Below, one piece after another: positions 1 through 8,622 of a stretch of DNA of 64,000 nucleotides. The notes under the pieces are model-generated. The model saw nothing but the letters and a program-made list of their open reading frames with translations, ran no database searches and had not been told where the DNA came from. The stretch spans positions 1 to 64,000 of the forward strand of contig JAFDEF010000011.1 in NCBI GenBank assembly GCA_019310485.1. Direction: 5' to 3'. This stretch comes from Deltaproteobacteria bacterium. GTDB taxonomy: Bacteria; Desulfobacterota; DSM-4660; Desulfatiglandales; HGW-15. The translations under genes and the position numbers were made by a program. The first letter of the stretch is position 1. The number at the start of each line of letters is the position of its first letter.

Positions 1-109
1 TCTACCACTACACCGGATTTTAAGCACCCCACTCCAATGTTTTCGGACACTTGGATAAGCAAAATTGAAGAAATCCCCCATTTAGGGCCCCGGGATTGAC
101 AAACTTGGG
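1..109. other. Window edge, no assignable gene
   Basis: The first 99 bases are open in frame 1 on the plus strand and end at a TGA (97-99), so they could hold the last 32 codons of a gene starting outside the window. The peptide matches no family I recognise. No terminator hairpin is visible between here and the end of the minus-strand HD gene at 110. Confidence 0.3.
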
Positions 110-817
110 TTAAGGGATTGAGGTGGAGTGGCTTTCGGGGGGCTCCAGCCAGAGGTCCTTCTCAGTCACTGAGTAATCGATGCGTTCTTCTTTTATCTCT
201 TTTTGAATACGTTGGAGCATTGAACGAAGGATTGCCAGTCTTCCCCCGTCCATTTCCCTTGCCTTTTGCGTGTAAAAACCCCGTGATATTTCTTTTTCTC
301 GATGGGGGATGTCTCTTTTCAGGAAATGTTCTACTGTTTCTTTGAACTCAACTGTTATTCTTCCTGCAAAGAACAGGAAAACCAGTCCTGCCTTTTCAAG
401 CACATCAGCATCGTAAAGAATCTTAGCTTCCAGGCTTTGAGGGAGCTCGGCGAGACCTTTGTGTGCGCGTATGCAGTGGCTAATAGCCTGGATGGTGGGC
501 GAAGCGTAGCCTAAGGGCGGAAGGATTTGCATGGCAAGTTCTGCTCCGGCCACGTCATGTCCTACTTTGATGTGCTTTTGTGTGCAGAAACCTATATCAT
601 GAAGCAGCACCGCCGGGATGAGGATTCCGTAATCAACCGAACTTTCTTCTCTTGCTATCACAAGGGAGCGGTAAAGGTCACGCATTACATGGGTGAAATT
701 ATGATGCTCTCTGCCGGCCTCAGAGTAACGGCGTCGCGCTTCAAAATATACTTTCAGAATTCTCGGGTCCTGTTTCACATGCTTATCAAGGGTTAGTTTC
801 ACGGTTCTTATCCTCAT
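110..817 (-). CDS. HD-domain phosphohydrolase family protein
   Basis: This 235-residue protein carries the HD metal-binding signature: H43 in a HNFTH segment, H73-D74 in LLHDIG, H87, H119, and D136/D138 in DADVLEKAG. The arrangement matches small soluble HD hydrolases that cleave phosphate esters or nucleotides; the substrate cannot be inferred. The start codon overlaps the stop of the upstream UPF0261 gene as ATGA, so it is translationally coupled and is the last gene of the minus-strand operon. No signal peptide or membrane segment is visible. Family assignment is firm; its role in the surrounding catabolic genes is unknown. Confidence 0.85.
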   Translation of the reverse strand: MRIRTVKLTLDKHVKQDPRILKVYFEARRRYSEAGREHHNFTHVMRDLYRSLVIAREESSVDYGILIPAVLLHDIGFCTQKHIKVGHDVAGAELAMQILPPLGYASPTIQAISHCIRAHKGLAELPQSLEAKILYDADVLEKAGLVFLFFAGRITVEFKETVEHFLKRDIPHREKEISRGFYTQKAREMDGGRLAILRSMLQRIQKEIKEERIDYSVTEKDLWLEPPESHSTSIP

Positions 818-2067
818 ACTAGCTTGGCCTTTTTGACAATTTCTTCAAAAACTGAAACGACTCCTGAGATAAAAGGAGAGTCATTGACGTGTCCTTCTAT
901 TTCGATCACAGGAATATCCGGTTTAAGTTTTTCCTTGAGGGTGAAAACAAGGGCACGGTCTGCACTCAGGTCACGGAAGTGAAGGCCGTCACGGTTGTAA
1001 AAAGAGAATCCTCCCTTTGGTATTGCCACGACAACAGGTGCTTTTGCCTGGTTTAGCCTTTCAGCCATTACCGTCCCTATTTTAATCATCTGTTCCTTGT
1101 TTAGCCGGACAAGCGTGATATGAGGGTTGTGGCGCACAAAGGGTTGGGTCCTGTAATCTTCAGGGACTGTTTCGGGCTCCCCAAGAGTTACAAGATCAAG
1201 AGCCCCGGGGACCACGAGGCGTGGTACTGCTGCGAGGCCTCCGGCAAGTAGCCGTTGGGAGTCACCGGCATGTATTCCCCCGAAAAGTTCATCTGCAAGC
1301 TCGTGCGTGCTTAGGTCGAAAATGATATCGAGCAATCCCTCCACAGCAAGCTCTTCCATGGCCTTGCCACCTGTGCCATTCGAGTGAAATGCGAATACCT
1401 CGTATCCCTTGTCTTCAAGAACAGGCTTTATGGCCAGACCTGCAGGTGTTGTCTGGCCATAAATAGTGATTCCAACTCTGATGCCTGCTCCCTTTTCATC
1501 AGCTTCCTTGACATTTGCCATGCCCACAATAGCGCCTGCCGCATTTGCCAGAATTCGTCGAGTCAGGGAATTGAGCCCCAGGATATCAACCACTGAGTGC
1601 ATTATGGTGATATCACGCGTGCCCGTATAAATACCGAAAGGCGTTTGACCTGATGCGACAGTAGAGACCATGACCTTCGGGACGCAAAGGGGTAGGGCCC
1701 TCATTGCGTAAGTGCAGATCTCGGTCCCCTGGGCTCCACCCAGGCCGATCACACCGCAGATCTTGCCCTGGTCATAGAGTTCCCTAAGAACTTTGGCAGA
1801 TCCCTTTGACATTGCACGAATGCTGCGGTTTCTGGTTTCTTTTTCCGAAATACATGCAGCCAGCTCAGAACGGTTCTCACCACCTTCTTGTGCAATCCTA
1901 TCTGCACTGATATCCGGGGTAGGGGAGCCAGGATCTCTCTTATCAAGAATGCCGGTGTCAAGTATCAGTGTACTGTGCCCTGCATTCTCTATTTGTCCCT
2001 TCACAAAAGCTGCCTCAGGACCCTTGGTGTCTAGTGTCGCTATAATCGCTACTCGCAGCTCACTCAT
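814..2067 (-). CDS. Tm-1-like ATP-binding domain protein (UPF0261), copy 1
   Basis: A 417-residue UPF0261 member, homologous to the N-terminal half of the plant Tm-1 protein. It shows the N-terminal ATLDTKGPE motif (about residues 10-18) and the glycine-rich GLGGAQGTE loop (about 108-116) that fits nucleotide binding. I chose the second ATG, at 2067, because AGGAG lies 6 bp upstream; an ATG at 2082 is in frame but lacks a good ribosome site. The downstream HD gene overlaps by 4 bp and the upstream creatininase ends 60 bp away. It is one of three paralogs here; copies 1 and 3 share GGAQGTE whereas copy 2 has GGSGGTT. The biochemical reaction is not established. Confidence 0.85.
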   Translation of the reverse strand: MSELRVAIIATLDTKGPEAAFVKGQIENAGHSTLILDTGILDKRDPGSPTPDISADRIAQEGGENRSELAACISEKETRNRSIRAMSKGSAKVLRELYDQGKICGVIGLGGAQGTEICTYAMRALPLCVPKVMVSTVASGQTPFGIYTGTRDITIMHSVVDILGLNSLTRRILANAAGAIVGMANVKEADEKGAGIRVGITIYGQTTPAGLAIKPVLEDKGYEVFAFHSNGTGGKAMEELAVEGLLDIIFDLSTHELADELFGGIHAGDSQRLLAGGLAAVPRLVVPGALDLVTLGEPETVPEDYRTQPFVRHNPHITLVRLNKEQMIKIGTVMAERLNQAKAPVVVAIPKGGFSFYNRDGLHFRDLSADRALVFTLKEKLKPDIPVIEIEGHVNDSPFISGVVSVFEEIVKKAKLV

Positions 2068-2127
2068 CACAAGCTCCTGCAAAGCAGTGTCAGCATGAAA
2101 TCCACATTTCTGCTCTAATAATATCCG

Positions 2128-3057
2128 TTACATGGGACGGAAAGTCCTGTTCCAGTAATCCCTGTTCTTGATTTCAACCTTTATCTTTTTTACCTCTTCT
2201 ATAAATTCGGCCATGAGTTTTGCCTTTGCATAAATGATTTTTTTCCCTTTTTCCGCGCTGGCTCTAAAAGGGTTACCGGGGCGGCCGATCAGTCCCGTGT
2301 CGCTGTATTCCTGGTGGTCCATGGGAACCCATGCGACATCTTTGCCGTTCATGGTGAGGTATGGGGAACCATTGGCCTTTGTGAATTTGTCGCTGACATC
2401 CGTAATCCATTTTGGTGGATGAGTCCAATCCTTGTCTGTTCTTTCCAGGTGTACGATTTTCTTCCCGTAAAGCTGCTCAAAGTAAAGGCACTCAGAGGCC
2501 TCCACCTCGCTTCCGTGCCATCCAGGTGCTTCTTCAGGCGGATTTTCGATAATGCCGGTATCTGCGAGAAGCGCGGGAACAGCTTCTGCATCGTTTCTGT
2601 AACAGCAAACAAAAGCCCCTGTTTCGTAACGCAGTGTCCTGAGTGCAGGATCCACCGCCTTCATATTGGAGGTGTGCCCGGTTGCAAAAATCAGCTTGTT
2701 AAAACCGTTGTGTATAAGGGATCGGCCAATCTCGTAAAGCATATTCTGGTAAGTTGCGGCACTCAGGGTTATGGTGCCTGAGCCAATTCCAGGTGGATGA
2801 AGGTGCTGGGGAGAATAACCCAGGGGGATTAACTGGTAATAAGGCACATTTGCCATTTCAGCAGCAATCTGGCAGGGGAGCTCTGTAGCGATACTATCCG
2901 TACAAACCGGACAGTGTCTCCCATGCTGTTCAGTGCTTCCGAGAGGAATAAGTACGATATCAGTTTCCTTGAGCCATTCCCTAACGTCCAGATAGCCGCA
3001 TCTGAAAAGGTTGTAAATTTTCTCTTCCTTCACTTCGTCTTTTTCTTCCCATTCCAT
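2128..3057 (-). CDS. Creatininase family amidohydrolase, copy 1
   Basis: A 309-residue protein of the creatininase/MftE-like metal-dependent amidohydrolase family. The binuclear metal motif is seen as IPLGSTEQHGRH (E43, H45, H48) with D54, followed by ATGHTSN in place of the usual GHGGN, and WHGSEVEAS in place of HAGEXETS. AGGAGGTTTAG precedes the ATG. These enzymes hydrolyse a cyclic or linear amide bond; neighbouring genes give no creatinine pathway, so the true substrate is unknown. It sits between the HisD-family gene and UPF0261 copy 1 in the same operon. A second creatininase is at 29292-30149. Confidence 0.85.
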   Translation of the reverse strand: MEWEEKDEVKEEKIYNLFRCGYLDVREWLKETDIVLIPLGSTEQHGRHCPVCTDSIATELPCQIAAEMANVPYYQLIPLGYSPQHLHPPGIGSGTITLSAATYQNMLYEIGRSLIHNGFNKLIFATGHTSNMKAVDPALRTLRYETGAFVCCYRNDAEAVPALLADTGIIENPPEEAPGWHGSEVEASECLYFEQLYGKKIVHLERTDKDWTHPPKWITDVSDKFTKANGSPYLTMNGKDVAWVPMDHQEYSDTGLIGRPGNPFRASAEKGKKIIYAKAKLMAEFIEEVKKIKVEIKNRDYWNRTFRPM

Positions 3058-3203
3058 GTTCTAAACCTCCTGCTATAGTTTGATCTCAAGAAAAACAGGG
3101 CTGCCAGAGGAATACCCGCAGGTGCTCGCGAACAAAAGAAGCTGCCTGCTTAGCACGGCGTTCAGTGAGAGCCCTTTAAATTCCTTTAAGCCCTGTCAAG
3201 AGC
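3058..3203. other. 146-bp gap with a distant 8-bp inverted repeat
   Basis: The gap between the HisD-family gene and creatininase copy 1 has no recognisable gene. ACAGGGCT at 3095-3102 and AGCCCTGT at 3189-3196 are perfect inverted repeats separated by 86 bp. No U-rich tract follows, so a terminator is not supported. Confidence 0.3.
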
Positions 3204-4472
3204 CTAAAGTTTGTTGGTTAATCGAATCAGGGCAGCCCGGCGGTGGGCGTCCATGGTTTCGAACTCAGCCTGTCTCACGGAGTAAGGGGCAAGAACTTTC
3301 ATTCCCCGCTCCTCAACCCACTGATGGGTTATTACTTTCAAGAAATGACCCACCCAGAGCCCCCCTGTGTACCGGGCCCCTCGCAGTGTCGGCAGGATAT
3401 GATTGGTGCCGGCTACCTTGTCTGCAAAGACTTCTGCCGCTGTTTCCCCCAGAAATAGCGAACCATAAGATGTGAGCAAAGGCAAAAGTGCTTTTGGGTC
3501 CTTTGTGTGCACTTCGAGATGCTCCGGTGCCCAGTCATTAGCCCATGCACAGGCATCTTCAATAGTTTTTGCCACCACCACGTCGCCCTTGTTCTCCCAT
3601 GAATGCCGGGCCACTTCCTCTGTTTGAAGATCTCCGAGCTGTCGCTCAATTTCTTTAAGCACTTCCTTGCCAAGCTCTTCCGATGTGGTCACAAGAGCAC
3701 CGCGCGCTTCAGGATCGTGTTCACACTGCGCCAGAAGATCAGCGGCAATGTAGTCCGCTCTTGCTGTCTCATCAGCTATGACCAGGCACTCACTTGGACC
3801 GGCGAGAAAATCAATACCCACCGTGCCAAAGACCTGTCTCTTAGCTTCGGCCACATACTGGTTACCGGGACCCACAATGAGGTCTACAGGGCTAATTGTT
3901 TCTGTGCCAAAAGCCATGGCAGCGATTGCTTGAGCTCCACCCAGGCAGTAGATCTCGTCTGCGCCTATTTTTGCCATTGTATAAAGAATGGCAGGGTTGA
4001 TCCTTTTTTGCTTTCCGGGCGAGGAGCAGGCTACAACGCGTTTGACACCTGCTACCTTGGCCGGCGCTAGGGACATGACGGCAGATGTGAGGCAGGGATA
4101 CCGGCCAGCAGGCACGTAAGCGGCGCAGGAGTCGACCGGAACCAGGCGATGTCCCATAAAAACACCGGGGATCATCTCCTGCTCAAATTCCTTGATTTGC
4201 GCCCTTTGGGCTTCTGCAAAAGCCGTGACCCTTTCAATTGCAAAGTCCAGCCCTTCAATTATGTCATCAGGGAGTTCGTTTTTGGCAGCCTCGATTTCTT
4301 TCTCTCCCACCAGAAATGGGCCTTCGTATTTATCAAAGGTTTTTGAATAATACCTGAGTGCCGCATCCCCTTCTTCCTTTACCCTTTCAAGGATCTGCTC
4401 AACGCTCTGGCGAAGAGCCTTTACATCCGAGGGCGCTACAGGCTTTGCTTTTTTTAGTGCTTTAACTTGCAT
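3204..4472 (-). CDS. Histidinol dehydrogenase family protein, sulfopropanediol dehydrogenase (HpsN)-like candidate
   Basis: A 422-residue zinc- and NAD-dependent dehydrogenase of the HisD family. The zinc ligands are conserved as Q249, H252 (LLAQCEHD), D351 (FADKVAGTNH) and H410 (METMDAH-like end), and the catalytic pair E317-H318 sits in WAPEHLE. The segment ARYTGGLWVGHFLK at about 367-379 differs from the usual biosynthetic HisD sequence and resembles the HpsN branch, which oxidises 2,3-dihydroxypropane-1-sulfonate to sulfolactate. No other his gene is nearby, which argues against histidine synthesis. I start at 4472 because GGAGG lies 5-6 bp upstream; a longer frame to 4610 would run inside the aminotransferase gene. 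The HisD family is certain and the substrate is inferred. Confidence 0.8.
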   Translation of the reverse strand: MQVKALKKAKPVAPSDVKALRQSVEQILERVKEEGDAALRYYSKTFDKYEGPFLVGEKEIEAAKNELPDDIIEGLDFAIERVTAFAEAQRAQIKEFEQEMIPGVFMGHRLVPVDSCAAYVPAGRYPCLTSAVMSLAPAKVAGVKRVVACSSPGKQKRINPAILYTMAKIGADEIYCLGGAQAIAAMAFGTETISPVDLIVGPGNQYVAEAKRQVFGTVGIDFLAGPSECLVIADETARADYIAADLLAQCEHDPEARGALVTTSEELGKEVLKEIERQLGDLQTEEVARHSWENKGDVVVAKTIEDACAWANDWAPEHLEVHTKDPKALLPLLTSYGSLFLGETAAEVFADKVAGTNHILPTLRGARYTGGLWVGHFLKVITHQWVEERGMKVLAPYSVRQAEFETMDAHRRAALIRLTNKL

Positions 4473-4485
4473 TTGATTACCTCCT

Positions 4486-5754
4486 TCAGCCAAGTTCATC
4501 AATGTTTTTGTGTACTTTCCAAAAGGCTTCAGCGATATCATCCATATCCTTTTCATTGCCCAGTAAAACCTGGTGCCTGAGCAAGAGAGTACAGTTACAA
4601 GCTTCTTCACTCACTGGGCATTCCGGGTTTTGGAGATTCTTGGAGTGCCTGATCTGTTCAAGGACCTCTGGGCACAGAGAACCTGCCAGGTTTTCGGGTT
4701 TGAAAACGGGATGGCGGTAAAGAGGCTGCCTGTCCCCGGGAACAAAAGGGATTCCTTCAGCATTTAGCGCAGCGCACAGCTTTTCGGGATCAGCGTGATT
4801 AAAGGATGCGGGTTCATATCGCACAAGGTAGTAGTAATAGCCGTGCCTGATAGATGGCTCATAGACCCTGATATGCTTTAGCCCTGGAATCTGATGGATA
4901 GCCTTTGTAAGCCTTTCCGCATTTGTCTGGCGCACGTTATCTTCTTGCGGGAGCCTTTCCAGTTGGCCCAATAGAACAGCAGCCTGGAATTCAGAAAGTC
5001 TGTAATTGCTTGAAAGTCGCTCGCATGTTAAATCTGACGACCTGGCCCCAGGCCTGGAACCGAACCGCCCAAAGGCCCGGAGGGCAGTTACCTTCTCTGC
5101 GAGGCTCTGGTCATTGGTCATGATCAGGCCGCCTTCTCCGCATGTAACGGTTTTATTCGATTGAAAGCTGAATGTTCCCATTTTGCCCCAGTTACCGGCC
5201 TTCTTTCCATCTCGAGCAGAATTAATTGCCTGGGCACAATCTTCGACAACAAGAAGACCGTGCTCTTTGGCTACGCGCATAATTGAAGCCATGTCAGCCA
5301 CCTGGCCGCCAAGATGAACAGGGATGATGGCCCTGGTCTTCTCTGTAATACGGTGCTCTATATCCAGAGGATTCAGGCAGTAGGTTTCAGGCTCAATGTC
5401 GGCAAATACGGGAACAGCTCCCACCATCAGAACTGAGGTCGCAGTGGATATGAAAGTATATGCAGGGACAATAACTTCATCTCCAGTGCCAATACCGCCT
5501 GCTCGCAGCGCGACGTCTATTGCCACGCTTCCGTTGGCAACCGGCAGGGCAAACTTTGCCCCGTGAAGCCTGGCGAAACGCTCACCGAAAAGGGTGCCCA
5601 GGGCTTCAGGATCATCTCCCTGCAGCCCCGCAAACCAACGGTTTCCCGAAAGCACCTTTTCAAGCCATGCCTTTTCTTCTTTGCCTGCCCGTGGCCATTC
5701 TGGGAAAGGATCTTTTCTAACCGGATCACCACCACAAAACGCTAACTTTCCCAT
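4486..5754 (-). CDS. DegT/DnrJ/EryC1/StrS family PLP-dependent aminotransferase
   Basis: A 422-residue member of the sugar-aminotransferase family. The PLP lysine is K201 in GTFSFQSNKT, the aspartate that contacts the pyridine nitrogen is D172 in VVEDCAQA, and the ANGSVAIDVAL segment near residue 75 is the phosphate-binding region. Members transfer an amino group to keto-sugars or act as PLP-dependent dehydratases. I chose the ATG at 5754, preceded by GAGG; an ATG 15 bp upstream has no ribosome site. It ends 13 bp before the HisD-family gene, implying one transcript. No sugar-nucleotide genes lie nearby, so it may instead act on a small keto compound. Confidence 0.85.
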   Translation of the reverse strand: MGKLAFCGGDPVRKDPFPEWPRAGKEEKAWLEKVLSGNRWFAGLQGDDPEALGTLFGERFARLHGAKFALPVANGSVAIDVALRAGGIGTGDEVIVPAYTFISTATSVLMVGAVPVFADIEPETYCLNPLDIEHRITEKTRAIIPVHLGGQVADMASIMRVAKEHGLLVVEDCAQAINSARDGKKAGNWGKMGTFSFQSNKTVTCGEGGLIMTNDQSLAEKVTALRAFGRFGSRPGARSSDLTCERLSSNYRLSEFQAAVLLGQLERLPQEDNVRQTNAERLTKAIHQIPGLKHIRVYEPSIRHGYYYYLVRYEPASFNHADPEKLCAALNAEGIPFVPGDRQPLYRHPVFKPENLAGSLCPEVLEQIRHSKNLQNPECPVSEEACNCTLLLRHQVLLGNEKDMDDIAEAFWKVHKNIDELG

Positions 5755-5955
5755 AAAAGCTATCCTCATCTAAAAGCGATTGTTGGACTTTGTTATTGGT
5801 CAAACTTTTCATTGCTGCATTGCCTATGCCATGGGGATGTCCTTTAACGCACCGAAGGCCAGCCTCTCGCGGGCAAGCCGGCTGCTGAATTAGAGATTAC
5901 ACGCAAGGACATCCGGCGTTAAAGAGCGAGTTGTCCTGGCCTCAACCCTAACGAT
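5755..5955 (-). other. Structured intergenic region with three crossed inverted repeats
   Basis: This 201-bp gap within the minus operon holds three inverted pairs: GGATGTCC 5835-5842 with GGACATCC 5907-5914; TTTAACGC 5843-5850 with GCGTTAAA 5916-5923; AGGCCAG 5856-5862 with CTGGCCT 5936-5942. Their order is A-B-C then A'-B'-C', so they cannot all pair as nested stems and would form a pseudoknot if used together. No coding frame is apparent. It could be a structured mRNA leader for the aminotransferase gene or a decayed repeat. Confidence 0.4.
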
Positions 5956-6801
5956 TTACTTGGCTCCCTGGGGCAATTTGATGGCGGCAAACCTGGCAGT
6001 TGTTTCCCGGATACCTTTTTCAACAGGGATTCGCTCCATGCTCGATGCCCCCACAAACCCATGGATAGGTGCCCTTTTGAGAATTTCTTCAACATCCTCA
6101 GGAGATGAGATAGGCCCTCCGTGACAAAGGACAAGAATCTCCGGGTTAATATCTTTTGCAGCTTCAGCCATCTCTTTGGTCCTCTTTCCCGCTTCTTCAA
6201 GGCTCATGGTGCTCACGGCACCTATGGCCCCCCCAACAGTGAGCCCCATATGGGCAAGAAGGCAGTCACATCCGGCCTTGGCCATCTTTACCGCTTCTTC
6301 AACGTTAAAAGCGTAGGCTGTTGTGAAGAAATCCATATCATGGGCTAGAGAAATAACCTGGACCTCCTTTTCATATGACATCCCGGTTTCCTCAAGCGCT
6401 ACCCTGAAGTTGCCGTCGATCATACCTATTGTAGGGAAATTGTTGATTCCCGAGAAGCCGGCCTCTTTGATTTTTCGCAAGAAGACGGGCATGACCCTTG
6501 TTGGGTCAGTGCCGTTGACAGAGCATATTACAGGAACTTCCTTTACAATGGGCAGAATCTGCCTTTCGCCCATTTCCAACGTGATGGCATTTGCATCCCC
6601 GTACGCCATCCAGCCTGACAGGGAACCCAGGCCATGCATCCTGTAACGCCCAGAATTGAACACAAGTATGAGATCAGCGCCTCCTTCTTCCTCAAATTTT
6701 GCTGAAATTCCAGTTCCCGCCCCTGCAGCCACAATAGCATAGCCTGAAGCCAGTTTCTTCTTTAGCCTAGCAAGAACTTCATCGCGCGTGTATTGCTTCA
6801 T
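5956..6801 (-). CDS. Phosphoenolpyruvate hydrolase-like TIM-barrel protein (Tm-1 C-terminal domain family)
   Basis: This 281-residue protein matches the TIM-barrel family annotated as PEP hydrolase-like, equivalent to the C-terminal half of plant Tm-1. Visible landmarks are GYAIVAAGAGTGISAKFEEEGGADLILVFNSG near the N-terminus, VCSVNGTDP, GINNFPTIGMIDG, LLAHMGLTVGG and LCHGGPIS, in the order expected for barrel-strand ends. The start at 6801 has GGAGG upstream, just after the stop of UPF0261 copy 2 at 6812. That adjacency places the two halves of a Tm-1-like protein as consecutive genes. A hydrolase or lyase on a phosphorylated or keto acid is plausible, but the real reaction is not known to me. 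Confidence 0.8.
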   Translation of the reverse strand: MKQYTRDEVLARLKKKLASGYAIVAAGAGTGISAKFEEEGGADLILVFNSGRYRMHGLGSLSGWMAYGDANAITLEMGERQILPIVKEVPVICSVNGTDPTRVMPVFLRKIKEAGFSGINNFPTIGMIDGNFRVALEETGMSYEKEVQVISLAHDMDFFTTAYAFNVEEAVKMAKAGCDCLLAHMGLTVGGAIGAVSTMSLEEAGKRTKEMAEAAKDINPEILVLCHGGPISSPEDVEEILKRAPIHGFVGASSMERIPVEKGIRETTARFAAIKLPQGAK

Positions 6802-6811
6802 AATTGCCTCC

Positions 6812-8059
6812 TTAACCATATTTTTTCTCAAGAAGCGCTAGCATTGTTTTACAGACAAGCGAAGCAAAGTCCGGGTCATCGAGATGGTGCTCATCCTCGA
6901 TTACAGGGATCCTCGGAGAGAGCTTCTGTTTCAAGGTGTTGAAAAGCGCTTCATTTGCCTTAGGGTCATAAAATATCTTACCAGGCCTGTCTATGGTTGA
7001 AAGCCCGCCCAAGGGTAGCACAACACTCACAGGTCCTTTTGCCTTGTTAAGTTTGCTTGCAATGAACTCAGCGATTGCCACATTTTCAGACGCTGTTGTG
7101 CGCATGGTGGTCATTGTGGGGTTGTGGAAATTAAGTGTCCGGTTTTGAAATTTTTCTGGCACCTGATCTCGTGGAGGCAAAACAATCGTGTCAGCGGCCC
7201 CGGGCACAATAACCTGGGGTAGTGCTGCCCGACCTGCTGCTTCAAGGCGATCTGGACCCGCGTCGTGAAGCCCTCCAACAATGTGGGCACCTATCTCTGC
7301 CAGGGTCATATCCATGACTCCATGGATCCGGCCCATTGAAATAAGCTTTTCCATGGTGCGGCCACCAATGCCTGAAGCATGAAACACCCACAGTTCAAAC
7401 CCGGAATCTTCCATTATTGTCCTTGCGCGGCTGACCCCTGGGGTCGTTGTTCCGTACATTGTAAAAGAGATTACTCTTTTCCCTGATGCTTTGTATGGCC
7501 GATAACCTCTAACCATTCCGACAATTGCTCTGGCAGCATTCCTGAAAACCATTTCAAGCATGGGGTTGAGACCGCTTATATCCAGGAGAGATGGAATCAT
7601 GATGATATCTGAAATATCCACATGCCACTTAGTGTTTCCCGATGCAAGGGTAGAGACAATACACTTGGGAATGCCGTAGGCCAGGGCACGCATTGCGGAA
7701 GCGCAGATTGTGGTTCCACCGGACCCTCCAACCCCGATAACGCCGTGAGCCTTCCCCGAAATGACAAGCTTGCTGAGGTAAGAGGCTGCCGCATGACTTA
7801 TTTTCTCAACTGCTTCACCCCTTGGCATCGCATTGATAGATTCAATATCCAACCCAGAAGCTCCAAGGATGTCTGCAGCGGAGATGTCGGCTTTCACCTG
7901 CGGTATGTCTTTTACACCCACGTCCATTAAAAGAGGCTCACACCCCGCGTCTTTTACCTGTTGTGCCAGGTAGGCAAGTTCCGAACCCTTTGTGTCCATG
8001 GTGCCGATGACCACGACAACTTTTCTGCTCGCCATGTCTTTGTTTTTCGAATTATCCAT
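6812..8059 (-). CDS. Tm-1-like ATP-binding domain protein (UPF0261), copy 2
   Basis: A 415-residue UPF0261 protein with the N-terminal GTMDTKGSE motif (about 19-27) and glycine-rich GVGGSGGTT near 115-125. The downstream TIM-barrel gene begins 10 bp after its stop, so the two are probably made together, and plant Tm-1 fuses these same two domains. The start ATG at 8059 has only a weak ribosome site; an alternative ATG at 8035 is also weak. Copies 1 and 3 have no TIM-barrel partner in this window. Function is unknown, and the glycine-rich loop supports nucleotide binding. Confidence 0.85.
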   Translation of the reverse strand: MDNSKNKDMASRKVVVVIGTMDTKGSELAYLAQQVKDAGCEPLLMDVGVKDIPQVKADISAADILGASGLDIESINAMPRGEAVEKISHAAASYLSKLVISGKAHGVIGVGGSGGTTICASAMRALAYGIPKCIVSTLASGNTKWHVDISDIIMIPSLLDISGLNPMLEMVFRNAARAIVGMVRGYRPYKASGKRVISFTMYGTTTPGVSRARTIMEDSGFELWVFHASGIGGRTMEKLISMGRIHGVMDMTLAEIGAHIVGGLHDAGPDRLEAAGRAALPQVIVPGAADTIVLPPRDQVPEKFQNRTLNFHNPTMTTMRTTASENVAIAEFIASKLNKAKGPVSVVLPLGGLSTIDRPGKIFYDPKANEALFNTLKQKLSPRIPVIEDEHHLDDPDFASLVCKTMLALLEKKYG

Positions 8060-8104
8060 GGTCTCAGCTAAAGAAAAGAGGAACAGGCGCTTTCCTGCAA
8101 GCTG

Positions 8105-8560
8105 TCAGTCGCTTGTCTTCTCATCGCAAAATGCGCCTACGCTTCTAAGTGCCGCCCTTGCTATGTACTGGTCCTGTTTTGAATCGCCACCGGATACGCC
8201 AACCGCTCCAACACATTCATCTTCCAAAATAACAGGATAGCCCCCCTCAAGAGGAGTCCAGGCATGTGCACCGGCTGCAAGTGCCAGCCCCAGGGCATGA
8301 AGCACATCAAAGGCCTGAGCCTGGGCTCCCTTCGCACTTGTAGGTAGCCTGCTGGAAGAGGCTGTTATGGCCTTGGTTGTGGAGGAGCGGACAGTGTGAA
8401 AGGGAGCACCTACCATCCGCTCGAACATGAGCAAGTGTCCACCCGCGTCCACTATAGCGATACTTACTTTTATTCCCATCTCCTGCGCTCTGGCTAAAGC
8501 AGCGCTCATCATGATGTGAACAGCTTCAGAAGTCAGCATTTTGGTGTTCTTAACCAGCAT
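8105..8560 (-). CDS. GlcG/HbpS (DUF336) family protein
   Basis: A 151-residue soluble protein of the GlcG/HbpS family. Characteristic segments are VSIAIVDAGGHLLMFERMVGAPF near residues 32-54 and GGYPVILEDECVGAVGVSGG near 107-126. Family members are found beside glycolate, propanediol and heme-related genes; some bind heme or cobalamin-related ligands and others have no known activity. GAGGGT precedes the start. It lies between the ComB-like gene (gap 62 bp) and UPF0261 copy 2 (gap 45 bp) in one operon. The family call is firm and its function here is unknown. Confidence 0.85.
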   Translation of the reverse strand: MLVKNTKMLTSEAVHIMMSAALARAQEMGIKVSIAIVDAGGHLLMFERMVGAPFHTVRSSTTKAITASSSRLPTSAKGAQAQAFDVLHALGLALAAGAHAWTPLEGGYPVILEDECVGAVGVSGGDSKQDQYIARAALRSVGAFCDEKTSD

Positions 8561-8622
8561 ACGTACCCTCTTTTTCTAAGCAAGAGCAACTTCCCGGCGC
8601 CTCTCTCGTCGAAGGCCTCGCC

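Noticed and set aside
1..20. Minus-strand sequence at the left edge resembles a tRNA D-arm (TAGTGGTAGA)
   Set aside because: The D-stem is too short and the rest of any tRNA would lie outside the window; no cloverleaf can be supported.
3095..3196. ACAGGGCT/AGCCCTGT inverted repeat as a regulatory hairpin
   Set aside because: The 86-bp separation and lack of any T-tract make it compatible with chance.
3204..4472. Histidine biosynthesis gene hisD
   Set aside because: No other his gene is nearby, the operon is catabolic in character and the C-terminal segment differs from biosynthetic HisD.
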